Source of the DNA: Ch128b sp964527925
GTDB taxonomy: Bacteria > Bacteroidota > Ignavibacteria > Ch128b
Length of the DNA stretch: 64,000 nucleotides
Reading direction: 5' to 3'
Assembly: GCA_964527925.1 (NCBI GenBank)
Contig: CAZGQO010000010.1
Coordinates: forward strand, 1 to 64,000
Below the pieces are notes generated by a model. The model worked only from the letters and a program-made list of their open reading frames with translations. It was not told the DNA's origin and made no database searches. Shown here one piece after another: positions 46,542-55,509 of this stretch; the first letter of the stretch is position 1, and the number at the start of each line of letters is the position of its first letter. A program made the position numbers and the translations under genes.

Positions 46542-47539
46542 ACCTTTTTCCTGTCGTTAACTAAAGTTTGGTAAAGAAGTTCACGATTAACGGGTACAAC
46601 TCCAACTTCCTCACAAACCAATCCCGCAGCAAGATTTGAAATAGTTGCTGCTTCTTTAATTTCTGCACCAGCAACAAGAGCCATTGTAATTGTTGCAATG
46701 ACAGTATCACCAGCACCAGAAACATCAGCAACTTTTCTTGCTCTAGTGGGAATTGTATCAACAAAACCATCTTTGCCAAATAAAGACATTCCTTTTTCAC
46801 CGCGAGTTAGAAGAAGATATTCAGGATTTAATTTTTCTTTCAGTTTATTACCAGCTTCAATTACTCTTTCTTCAGAATCAAGTCGAATACCTAAAGCATC
46901 CTCAATTTCTTTTCTATTTGGTTTAAAGAGAGTCACATTTTTGTACTCAAAGAAATTTTCAAATTTTGGATCAACAGTTATAATGATGTTGTTTGATCTT
47001 GCAAATTCAATTATCTGGTGAATTAAAGATTTCGTAAGAACTCCTTTGTTGTAATCTTCAAGAATGATTCCGTCTATATTATTTTTATTAGAATTCAGAT
47101 ATTCCAGAATTTTACTTTCCATTTCTTCTGAAATATTGCTTCTATCTTCCTTATCAATTCTAACCACATGTTGACTATGAGCAATAATTCTTGTTTTCAC
47201 CGTGGTTGGTCTTTCATCGTCAATAAAAATTCCACTTTTATCAAAATCATTTTCTTCCATCAAAGCATCAATTATAGTTCCTTCTTTATCATAACCAATC
47301 ACACCAATTAAAATTGGGATTCCTCCGAGAGATTTAACATTCATTCCAACATTTGCTGCACCACCAAATCGATAAGATTCTTCTTGTATTTCAACAACGG
47401 GAACAGGTGCTTCGGGAGAGATTCTTCCAACTTTTCCCCAGATATAAACATCGAGCATCAAATCGCCAATTATTGCGATCTTTTTATTAGTAAAATTCTC
47501 AAAAATTTGGTCTAATCTTTTCTTTTCAAAATTAACCAA
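46538..47539 (-). CDS. rfaE1: D-glycero-beta-D-manno-heptose-7-phosphate kinase
   Basis: A 333-residue PfkB/ribokinase-family kinase, equivalent to the N-terminal half of HldE. It has IGDLMLDVYIWGKVGRISPE and the PfkB signature VADVSGAGDTVIATITMAL with the catalytic Asp in GAGD. The start is probably TTG at 47539 with ACGGAGGA four bases upstream (MVNFEKKRLD). It heads the heptose-tamB-rnr-fusion operon. Together with the adenylyltransferase it indicates heptose-containing LPS. Confidence 0.93.
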   Translation of the reverse strand: MVNFEKKRLDQIFENFTNKKIAIIGDLMLDVYIWGKVGRISPEAPVPVVEIQEESYRFGGAANVGMNVKSLGGIPILIGVIGYDKEGTIIDALMEENDFDKSGIFIDDERPTTVKTRIIAHSQHVVRIDKEDRSNISEEMESKILEYLNSNKNNIDGIILEDYNKGVLTKSLIHQIIEFARSNNIIITVDPKFENFFEYKNVTLFKPNRKEIEDALGIRLDSEERVIEAGNKLKEKLNPEYLLLTRGEKGMSLFGKDGFVDTIPTRARKVADVSGAGDTVIATITMALVAGAEIKEAATISNLAAGLVCEEVGVVPVNRELLYQTLVNDRKKV

Positions 47540-47666
47540 GCTATCCTCCGTGAATTTTGAATTTGTTTTTGATTAATCTCCATCACTTATTACAAATTTA
47601 AATCATTATTGAAGTTTTTCTTTTTATCGGTACTCTCTCAAAAACGATATTTTTCAGTGATAGATT

Positions 47667-49430
47667 TTATTTATCTATTTCATTAATAACTCTTACAACA
47701 GGATAAACCAGCCATTGTTGATCGAAATAAGGTGATCTTCGATAGAAAAACTCAAGTCTTTGATCGGGGCTGCTGGCAAAAGTTGAATCAGTTTTAATTT
47801 TTTCTTCAAATTCCTTTCTCAATGTTTCACTTTTGTTGTACATATCTTCTGCAAGTTTTTCCATAACATAATCTTCATAGTATTCTTTTCTTTCAAAGAT
47901 TGAATTGAAAAATCCCCATGAGACATAAGAATCTGATGATTTTGGTTCCAATAAATTTGCGATAACTTTTATTGTTCTCTGATTGGTCGGAATGATAAAA
48001 TCATTTTTCTCTGCAAAGACTGTATCTTTAAATACTTCATACTTTGTGTTCACCATAATCCTTCCTTCAAAAGGTCTTCTCTGCCAGCTTGTGGATTCAT
48101 CGAATCGATATTTTTCTACAATAAATTTTGTTGATTGTTTTACTCTCTCAACCTTTACTCCGTGAAGCTTGATTAAATCTACAATATGTGAGTAAGATTT
48201 TGGAATCAAATAATAATCAGGAACACTTACGCTATCAACAGCAACTGGTTTATTATAGAGTGGAATTTCAATTTCAAACTTTTCTCCAGTGTAGACAATT
48301 TTTTCTCTGCCGGAAATTTTGCTTGGAATTTTTTCGTATTTAATTCCTTTGAATATGAATGGAACAAATTCATTTGAAGATTGAAATTTTACAGGCAAGA
48401 ATTTTTTCTCTTCAGTTAACTCTTTGATGGTTTGTCTATCTGCTTCGTTTATCAATTCAACTAATTTTTTCCCTGATTGATTTGCTTTTCTGATAACAGC
48501 ATCGATCATTGAGTAAGTTGCGAAGACTCTTGTTTTGTAATTTTTCAACATGTGAGTTTCAATCAAAAGAGCTACACGATTATGTAATGCAACATAACCA
48601 GTTGAAAGTCGTGGTGAAGTTACTCCATCAACAATTCCATTTTTAATTTCATCGCCTCTGAACCAGACATAAGGAGCAATTAAATATCCTGCTTTGTGCA
48701 TTTCATTTTCAATAAAAGGCACAAACTCCTGATGTATCCACTTGCCAATCAGTGGATGAACATTCCCATATCTTTCACAAGAGTAAGTTATTTCATATTG
48801 ATAATCCGCACCATCTGTTACATGACAATCCACAAAAACATGTGGTAACCATGAATTAAAAAATTTCAACCAGTTTTTCATTTCTGGAGAATCTGCCTTC
48901 ATGTAATCTCGATTCAAGTTCAGATTAAGTGCGTTTGTTCGCCAGCCCATCTCCTTTGGACCATTTTGATTAATTCTATTATAAGGACTGAATCTCTCGT
49001 GACCATCAACATTAAAAATTGGCATCACAATCAAAATGCAGTTATCTAAATAATTGAATTTTTCCTTTGTGATTAAAATCTCTCTAAGCAAAAGCATCGA
49101 AGCATCTTTCCCATCAATCTCACCTGCGTGAATTCCATTCTGTATAAACACAATGGGCTTGTTTGTTTTTTTAGCTTTCTCCGGTGTGAATGCTTTATCT
49201 CTGGAAATAATCAAAACATAAATTTCTCTTTCTTCGGCAGATTTACCAATTGAAATCAGTTTTGCGTATGGAGAATGCTTTTCAAATTTTCTGAAATATT
49301 CGATTGTTTCTTTGTATCGTGGTGTTGCTAAAGAATTTGATTTTTCGAAGTGTGTTTTCCAGTAATCGCTTAAGTTTTGTGTATATAAATTTGAGATGAA
49401 TAAAAAGAAAATTGCCGAAAGTATTTTCAT
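47667..49430 (-). CDS. Exported M14 family zinc carboxypeptidase
   Basis: About 587 residues with a signal peptide (MKILSAIFFLFISNLYTQ). The M14 domain (about 40-320) has zinc ligands His101 and Glu104 in NGIHAGEIDGK and a later His in DCHVTDG, and the probable catalytic Glu in LLIETHML. A further region of about 250 residues continues to the end. The ATG at 49430 is preferred over the upstream 49466 start because GGAG lies eight bases before it and the signal peptide begins there. It is probably a secreted peptidase for nutrient peptides; the substrate is not known. A gap of 127 bases separates it from the heptose kinase gene downstream. Confidence 0.9.
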   Translation of the reverse strand: MKILSAIFFLFISNLYTQNLSDYWKTHFEKSNSLATPRYKETIEYFRKFEKHSPYAKLISIGKSAEEREIYVLIISRDKAFTPEKAKKTNKPIVFIQNGIHAGEIDGKDASMLLLREILITKEKFNYLDNCILIVMPIFNVDGHERFSPYNRINQNGPKEMGWRTNALNLNLNRDYMKADSPEMKNWLKFFNSWLPHVFVDCHVTDGADYQYEITYSCERYGNVHPLIGKWIHQEFVPFIENEMHKAGYLIAPYVWFRGDEIKNGIVDGVTSPRLSTGYVALHNRVALLIETHMLKNYKTRVFATYSMIDAVIRKANQSGKKLVELINEADRQTIKELTEEKKFLPVKFQSSNEFVPFIFKGIKYEKIPSKISGREKIVYTGEKFEIEIPLYNKPVAVDSVSVPDYYLIPKSYSHIVDLIKLHGVKVERVKQSTKFIVEKYRFDESTSWQRRPFEGRIMVNTKYEVFKDTVFAEKNDFIIPTNQRTIKVIANLLEPKSSDSYVSWGFFNSIFERKEYYEDYVMEKLAEDMYNKSETLRKEFEEKIKTDSTFASSPDQRLEFFYRRSPYFDQQWLVYPVVRVINEIDK

Positions 49431-49678
49431 CTTATGTTCTCCACAATTTATTAATTCTAACTTCACACAATTTAAAATTAAATTTGAATATTATTGAACT
49501 CTGAAATGAATTAGAATGATTAGTGATTCATCTTCTTGAGCAGAATTGCAACAAATTAAATTCAAATAAACATAGGTATGCTTCAATCTTATTTAGTGAA
49601 AAATTCGAACAAGACTCAACAATCAATGATTTTTAATTTAATTGAAAGATTAAAATACAAACTAACAGACTACGAAAA

Positions 49679-50317
49679 ATGAACGAACCAGAAATTTACA
49701 TCGGCGTTGATGAATCTGGTAAAGGTGATTTCTTTGGTCCCCTTGTGATTGCTGGATTTTTAATCACACCTGAAATCAAAGATAAATTAACACAACTAGA
49801 AGTTAGAGATAGTAAATCTATTTCTGATAAAAAGATTAAAAAGATTGCCGAAGTTATTCAATCTGAATTCGCTGGTTTTTATGATATAGTTAAAATCTAT
49901 CCTGAAAAGTACAATCAGCTATATTCAAAAATTAGAAATTTAAATACACTTCTTGCCTGGGGACATGCCCGCTGTATTGAAAATATTTTGATGAGACACA
50001 AGGCAAGTGTGGCAATTTGCGACCAATTCGGAAATGAAAATTTCATTCGCAATGTCTTAATGAAAGAAGGAAAACAGATTGAGTTAATTCAAACTCACAA
50101 TGCTGAAAGATTTATTGGAGTAGCAGCTGCTTCCATTCTTGCAAGAAAAACATTTCTTGAATGGTTTGAAAAAGTTGATCAAGAACTTGGAATAAAAATA
50201 CCGCTTGGAACAAATCAAACCGTAAAAGAAGTTGCAAGAAAGGTTGCTGAAAAGGTTGGAAAAGATTCACTTAAGAAATATGTGAAAACACATTTCAAGA
50301 CGATGAATGAATTATAA
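49679..50317 (+). CDS. rnhC: Ribonuclease HIII, short form
   Basis: A 212-residue type 2 RNase H that removes RNA from RNA-DNA hybrids. GVDESGKGDFFGPLVIAGFL carries acidic residues Asp11 and Glu12 and the GDxFGP pattern of HIII rather than HII; Asp115 in CDQFGNE is the next active-site acid. The N-terminal TBP-like substrate-binding domain of Bacillus-type RNase HIII (about 90 residues) is absent. The start at 49679 has no clear ribosome site. It is divergent from the M14 gene and convergent with the small membrane protein. Confidence 0.85.
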   Translation: MNEPEIYIGVDESGKGDFFGPLVIAGFLITPEIKDKLTQLEVRDSKSISDKKIKKIAEVIQSEFAGFYDIVKIYPEKYNQLYSKIRNLNTLLAWGHARCIENILMRHKASVAICDQFGNENFIRNVLMKEGKQIELIQTHNAERFIGVAAASILARKTFLEWFEKVDQELGIKIPLGTNQTVKEVARKVAEKVGKDSLKKYVKTHFKTMNEL

Positions 50318-50320
50318 AAA

Positions 50321-50593
50321 TTAATCTTCTCGAGCTGCAAACCATGCTTTGAAAAAATTCAGAATTACAAATCCAAGTGCAGAAAGTCCAATCGAAATTA
50401 CAATTACAAGGTCTAATCCAAGTTTGAAAGAACCTTCGGTTTGGGTAAGTACATTACCAGTCCTCTCATCAATCAATTCTGTTGATGGATAAATTTTAGT
50501 TATAACCTCAAAACCATCAAATCCCCATTTGACAAGCAAAGCAATAATTATTGATGAAACAATGAAGAAAATTATTCTTCTGACTCCAACCAT
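50321..50593 (-). CDS. Small two-helix membrane protein
   Basis: A 90-residue protein with two hydrophobic helices (about 5-23 and 62-82) and a polar segment of about 35 residues between them. It shows no recognised family. Ten bases separate its start from the stop of the propeller regulator, so the two are almost certainly co-transcribed. It could be a membrane partner of that regulator, but context is the only evidence. Confidence 0.65.
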   Translation of the reverse strand: MVGVRRIIFFIVSSIIIALLVKWGFDGFEVITKIYPSTELIDERTGNVLTQTEGSFKLGLDLVIVISIGLSALGFVILNFFKAWFAARED

Positions 50594-50603
50594 AACCTTC
50601 CCT

Positions 50604-53279
50604 TTATTTATTTTTCAAAAGATTTAATTTTTTAAGTCTGTAATAAAATGTTGAATGCGGTAAATTCAAAAGTTTTGCTGCTGCCCTGATATTCCAGTTG
50701 GTTTTTTCAAGAGCTTCAACATATAGTTTAATCTCTTCAGCTTCTTTGCTATTTTTTACAATAATTTCAATCCTGGATTTTTCGACAAATTCTTCTTCAT
50801 CATCAAGTGAATCTTTTCTGTTTAAATCTTGAAGTTCCAGTTCTCTAATTCTGTTTCGAAGTTCTTCATTTTCTCTTTTCAGAAGATCAATCTCACGATC
50901 TTTTTCTAAAATTAAAGTTTTAATAGCCTCTAATTTTTCTTCAAACCTCTTTTTAATTTCTTCAATCTCGGAATTTTGTTCAGGTATTTTTTCAACACTT
51001 TCATACATATTTTCTGCTGGAATTGATTCAGCAGGAATAATTTTGTCCTGTTTCATCCTCTTCCTTGATTTCTTTACCATCACAACCAGGAAATAAATTG
51101 TGAATAAACCCCCAAGAATGATTGCATAGAAATAAAAATTTTTCAAAAAACTTGAGACAACTGTAAACTTTAACTCAGCTGAATTTTTCAACCAGTTAAC
51201 TCCATCAACTGAAGCTTCAATAACTAATGTGTAGTTACCGGGAGAAAGATTTTTGTAGCGAATGATGTTGGATTGAGTTAGATAATTCCAGTTATCCTCA
51301 ACATTTTTTAATCTATAACGGTAGATAATCTTATTCTCATCAAAAAAAGAAAATGTTGAAACTGAAACTTTTATCTCACTTTCACTTTCGGGAACTACAA
51401 TTTTATCAAGATCATATGTTTTTTGATTTGTTGAAAATCCAGTAAATACAATTTGGTATGCTTGTAAATTTTCTTTTAAATATTTCTTTTCGATTAATGT
51501 TAAGCCCGAATTTGTACCAATGAAAATGATTCCGCTTTGTTCGTCAAACTCAATGTCAGTAATAAAATCGGAGATTAATCCATCTCTTGCAGTAAAAGAA
51601 GAAAAATTAATTCCATCTTTGATTATAAAAATGCCTTTGTGTGTAGCTGCCCAGATTTCTTCCAGACTCACTGGAATAACATCCACAATTTCACTGACAA
51701 CACTATTACCAATTTTAGGTACAAAGTTGTTAAATCTTCCATTTTTGAAAGATGAAATTCCATCTTTTGTGCCTATCCATAATCTGCCAGACTTATCTTC
51801 GCTGAGTGAATTAACAAAATTATTACTCATCCCATTCGATTTTCGCAATATCAACTTTGAATCACCTTTTAGCTTAACAAGTCCATTGTCCGTTCCGATA
51901 TAAATTTCATTCTGTTGAGTGATAAGCAGATCCCGTATTTCATTGCCAGGCAAAATATCATCAATAGAAAAATAATCGATAAGTGTATTCGATTGAAATA
52001 CAAACAAACCTGAATCAGTACCAACATATATTTTATTATCAAAACCCATTGCAAGGGAAAGAACTTTCTTTGACCTTAATTGAGCATTAAGCGGTGAATT
52101 GATAATTCTATTTTTCTTAAATATCAATAATCCATTATCTGTTGCAAGCAATCTCGTGTCTTTACTTAATTCCATCACATCATTGACTTTATTTTGACTC
52201 GAAAAATTATATCCAACATTTCTAAAAGTTTTTGATGATGAATTGAAGATAGATATTCCATCATTCGAAAAAACGAGAATTTCTTTACCAGAGTTATAAA
52301 TTTTTTGAATTGAAGAAGTCGTTTTTGGAAAGAGAGATGGGTAGTTAATCACTGCAATTGAATTTAGTTTAGCTGCACCGTTAATCGTTCCAATCCAGAT
52401 GTTTCCTTCCCTGTCTTCAAATAAACAAGTTACAACTTGATGCGGAAGCCCATTTTCATAACCAATAAAATCTTTTCTTTTGTTATCTATTCTCAGAATT
52501 ACATCATCACTTCCAACCCAGATTGAATTATTTCTATCTATTAGAAGTGAAAGATTTGAATAAACTTTTTGGCTTTCAGTATAAATTTCAACAAGTTGAA
52601 AGTTATCTAATCTATAAACATTTCCATTTTTAGATAGGAATACAATATTCTGGTTCTGATCTAACGCTACTCGCTGAGCTTGAATATTTTTTTCAGTTGA
52701 AGATTGGTTGAATTTATATTTAACTCTACCGGACTGGAATATCAATAAACCTTCATCTGATGCAATTGCATAACCATTATTAATTACAATGATATCATTA
52801 AAATTGGTTTCAGGAAGAATTGCATCATATAAAATCTGAGTTACCTCTGAATCACTCTTTACATGATAGAATTCATTATCCTGAGAAATAATCAAAAGTC
52901 CCGAAGGTGACTCTCTCAATCTTTTAATTTTTTTTGACAGGTAAGGATTTTTTTTGTTGATATTTAGGACTTGATTTTTATTGATTGCAAACAGCCCATT
53001 GTTCAAAGTCGATATCCAGAAATTTCCATCATACCTTCCGAATCCTGTAATTGAATTCTGGAAAAAATTATACCTGTTACGATAATTTTCGATGGAATAC
53101 CCATCATATCTAAATAAACCTGATGTAGTCCCAAACCAGATATAACCTTTTTGATCCTGCGAGATAGCAGTAATTGAAGTGCTGAATAAACCATTCTCTG
53201 TATTATAATATCTGAAATTATAAATCTGGGCGTGTAAAATCTCCAATAAAATAAAAAATATTAAAAGAATTCTCATCAT
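50604..53279 (-). CDS. Membrane-anchored propeller sensor with cytoplasmic Fis-type DNA-binding domain
   Basis: The 891-residue protein has a signal peptide (MRILLIFFILLEILHA) and two propellers of Reg_prop repeats over about 20-610 (GYIWFGTTSGLFRYDG, GNIWIGTING, GRLWIGTKDGISSF). A Y_Y_Y domain covers about 630-710. One membrane helix (about 716-738) leads to a coiled coil (about 770-815) and a C-terminal Fis/NtrC-type HTH (about 848-888; NWNIRAAAKLLNLPHSTFYY). This is the sensor half of Bacteroidota hybrid two-component systems, but histidine kinase and receiver domains are absent. It would be a one-component regulator acting from the membrane. Its ligand and target genes are unknown. Confidence 0.85.
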   Translation of the reverse strand: MMRILLIFFILLEILHAQIYNFRYYNTENGLFSTSITAISQDQKGYIWFGTTSGLFRYDGYSIENYRNRYNFFQNSITGFGRYDGNFWISTLNNGLFAINKNQVLNINKKNPYLSKKIKRLRESPSGLLIISQDNEFYHVKSDSEVTQILYDAILPETNFNDIIVINNGYAIASDEGLLIFQSGRVKYKFNQSSTEKNIQAQRVALDQNQNIVFLSKNGNVYRLDNFQLVEIYTESQKVYSNLSLLIDRNNSIWVGSDDVILRIDNKRKDFIGYENGLPHQVVTCLFEDREGNIWIGTINGAAKLNSIAVINYPSLFPKTTSSIQKIYNSGKEILVFSNDGISIFNSSSKTFRNVGYNFSSQNKVNDVMELSKDTRLLATDNGLLIFKKNRIINSPLNAQLRSKKVLSLAMGFDNKIYVGTDSGLFVFQSNTLIDYFSIDDILPGNEIRDLLITQQNEIYIGTDNGLVKLKGDSKLILRKSNGMSNNFVNSLSEDKSGRLWIGTKDGISSFKNGRFNNFVPKIGNSVVSEIVDVIPVSLEEIWAATHKGIFIIKDGINFSSFTARDGLISDFITDIEFDEQSGIIFIGTNSGLTLIEKKYLKENLQAYQIVFTGFSTNQKTYDLDKIVVPESESEIKVSVSTFSFFDENKIIYRYRLKNVEDNWNYLTQSNIIRYKNLSPGNYTLVIEASVDGVNWLKNSAELKFTVVSSFLKNFYFYAIILGGLFTIYFLVVMVKKSRKRMKQDKIIPAESIPAENMYESVEKIPEQNSEIEEIKKRFEEKLEAIKTLILEKDREIDLLKRENEELRNRIRELELQDLNRKDSLDDEEEFVEKSRIEIIVKNSKEAEEIKLYVEALEKTNWNIRAAAKLLNLPHSTFYYRLKKLNLLKNK

Positions 53280-53288
53280 TTAAAGTCT

Positions 53289-53317
53289 ATATTATAATTT
53301 GATTAATTGAAAGTCAA
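53289..53317 (-). promoter_or_regulatory. Sigma-70-type promoter of the propeller regulator gene, possibly leaderless
   Basis: On the minus strand TTGACT (53312-53317), 17 bases, TAATAT (53289-53294). TATAAT occurs with 15-base spacing as an alternative. A start about seven bases later would fall within a few bases of the ATG at 53279. No Shine-Dalgarno sequence precedes that ATG, so a leaderless transcript is possible. Confidence 0.45.
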
Positions 53318-53487
53318 TTTAAGTAGAAAATGAGAAAGAGTGGAAGAGGAAATCAGGAAGGGTACTGAAAAAATTTTTAATTCGAAGTGATGGTATCAAT
53401 AGTTTAATTCAAAAAATTTTTGAAATGAATTGATTTAAATTATTTCTTATTCAAATTGATGCTGAAATTAATCTCTCTTTAATACAA

Positions 53488-53512
53488 AAACTACCCTCTT
53501 AAAGGGCAGTTT
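53488..53512 (-). terminator. Terminator after the acyl-CoA ligase gene
   Basis: AAACTACCCT (53488-53497) pairs with AGGGCAGTTT (53503-53512). The one mismatch is U-G in minus-strand RNA, and TTTTTGTATT follows on that strand. The remaining bases of 53318-53487 are A/T-rich and show nothing else. Confidence 0.85.
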
Positions 53513-53530
53513 ATTTCTAAACAATTCAGT

Positions 53531-55339
53531 TTACTCTTTTTCATAAATATCTTTAATCAAGTGGGCGTATCTTTCCTCGATAACTTTTCGGCGGACTTTC
53601 AATGTTGGAGTTAGTTCGCCGCCTTCAATTGTAAATGGTTTATCGAGAATAACGAATTTTCTAATTCGCTCGTAGTTGGCAAGATTTCTTTGCAATGTCT
53701 GGATGTCTTTTTCAATCAACTTATAAATTTCGGGATGATGAGCTAAGTCTTCAACTCTTTCGTAAGGAATTTTATGCGCATCAGCATATTCACGAATTGC
53801 TTCAAAATCTGGTGTGATCAGTGCTGATAAGAATGTTTTGTTATCGCCAATCAAAACAAATTGATCAATAAACTTGCTTCTTGTAAATAAACTTTCAAGC
53901 TGTTGTGGAGCAATGTATTTTCCACCAGATGTTTTGAACAAATGTTTTTTTCTATCGGTGATTCTCAAAAATCCCTGTTTATCAAATTCACCAATATCAC
54001 CAGTATGCAACCAGCCATCTTTATCAATAGCTTCTTCAGTTGCTTTCTTATTCTTATAATAACCATTCATGATGTTTGGACCGCGAGCAAGTATCTCACC
54101 ATCTTCAGCAATTTTAACTTCAACACCTGGGATCGGTTTGCCAACTGTTCCAAATTTATAATCATCCAATCTATTGCATGAGATAACTGGACTTGATTCA
54201 GTTAAACCATAACCTTCAATAATCAATATTCCCATTGCTTCAAAGAATTCACCAATTTCCTGTGGAAGAGCAGCACCACCACTCACAAAAAATCTCAATC
54301 TGCCACCTGTTGCAGCTTTTATTTTATGAAAAACCAATTTATCAGCTAACTTATATTTAGCTGATAAAATAGGATTGAGTTTTTTCTGTTTTCTGGCTTC
54401 CTGATATTTTTTTCCTACTTCCAATGCCCAATAGAAAATTTTCTGTTTTGCTGGTGGAGATGAATCTACATTTTTCATCACCCGTGAATGAATTCTCTCA
54501 AACAACCGAGGAACAGATGTCATTATGGTAGGTTTCACTTCCTGTAAATCTTTCGCAACTGTATCAATTGATTGTGCGTATGCAATCGTACATCCTGCAG
54601 AGAATGCAGTATAATAACCTGCCATTCTTTCAAAGGAGTGAGAAAGTGGTAGAAAAGAAAGGAAAAGATCTCGATCATCAGCAAGAATTACTTGCAACGC
54701 CGCTTTTATATTGCTCACAAAATTATTGTGAGTTAACATTACACCTTTTGGTTCGCCTGTTGTACCCGATGTATAAATCAGTGTAGCTAAATCATCAGGA
54801 GAAACTTTTGACATTTCTTCGTCCAGAACCTTTTCAAACTTATCGGCGTTGTTCTTTCCCATTTCCAGAATTTGATTGAAATTATAAACACCTTCTTCTG
54901 CATCTTTCTCATTCAGAATGATAATATGTTTGAGAGATTTTACATTTGATTTAATTTTTTGAACCTTGGTCAATTGTAATTTATTAGAAACTATCACAGC
55001 CTTGCACTCTGAATCATTCATTATATATTCAATCGTATTCGATGTGGAAGAAGGATACATTGGAACATCAATTCCACCAATTGAAAGAACAGCCAGGTCA
55101 ACCATCGCCCACTCAGGTCGATTTTCGGAGAGAATTCCAATCATATCTCCCCTTTTCAGACCCAATGAGAGTACCCCCATTGCAAAATTTCTTACCTTCT
55201 CCCGCAACTCTTTATATGAAATCCCTACCCACTGATTCTGGGATTTGTACAGCAATGCAGGACGATCGCTGTTCTGATATTTTTTGGTTACTCTATCGTA
55301 CATCTCAACGATAGTGTTGAAATCAACCGCTATAGGCAT
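53531..55339 (-). CDS. Long-chain acyl-CoA synthetase (AMP-forming)
   Basis: A 602-residue adenylate-forming enzyme that activates fatty acids to CoA thioesters for breakdown or lipid synthesis. Motifs: LIYTSGTTGEPKGVMLTHNN (about residues 188-207), FLPLSHSFERMAGYY, GYGLTESSPVIS and the acyl-CoA-ligase signature DGWLHTGDIGEFDKQGFLRI with ITDRKKHLFKTSGGKYIAP. Length fits bacterial FadD/FAA1-like synthetases. It is monocistronic, with its own promoter and terminator. Chain-length preference cannot be read. Confidence 0.93.
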   Translation of the reverse strand: MPIAVDFNTIVEMYDRVTKKYQNSDRPALLYKSQNQWVGISYKELREKVRNFAMGVLSLGLKRGDMIGILSENRPEWAMVDLAVLSIGGIDVPMYPSSTSNTIEYIMNDSECKAVIVSNKLQLTKVQKIKSNVKSLKHIIILNEKDAEEGVYNFNQILEMGKNNADKFEKVLDEEMSKVSPDDLATLIYTSGTTGEPKGVMLTHNNFVSNIKAALQVILADDRDLFLSFLPLSHSFERMAGYYTAFSAGCTIAYAQSIDTVAKDLQEVKPTIMTSVPRLFERIHSRVMKNVDSSPPAKQKIFYWALEVGKKYQEARKQKKLNPILSAKYKLADKLVFHKIKAATGGRLRFFVSGGAALPQEIGEFFEAMGILIIEGYGLTESSPVISCNRLDDYKFGTVGKPIPGVEVKIAEDGEILARGPNIMNGYYKNKKATEEAIDKDGWLHTGDIGEFDKQGFLRITDRKKHLFKTSGGKYIAPQQLESLFTRSKFIDQFVLIGDNKTFLSALITPDFEAIREYADAHKIPYERVEDLAHHPEIYKLIEKDIQTLQRNLANYERIRKFVILDKPFTIEGGELTPTLKVRRKVIEERYAHLIKDIYEKE

Positions 55340-55363
55340 TTCAGCTCTCCTCTTTTATTAGTC

Positions 55364-55392
55364 AAAATAATTGGAGATAGATTAATTATCAA
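55364..55392 (-). promoter_or_regulatory. Sigma-70-type promoter of the acyl-CoA synthetase gene
   Basis: On the minus strand TTGATA (55387-55392), 17 bases, TATTTT (55364-55369). The ribosome site GAGGAG and the ATG at 55339 follow at fitting distance. Confidence 0.6.
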
Positions 55393-55509
55393 GTAGAAAA
55401 TTTTTTAAATTGATAAATAACATAGAGATAAGTTAATTCATCAATATATCTCTGAGCCAAATCTCTAATTAATTAAACTCAAAATAAACCTGAAAAAAAT
55501 GAGGTCATC

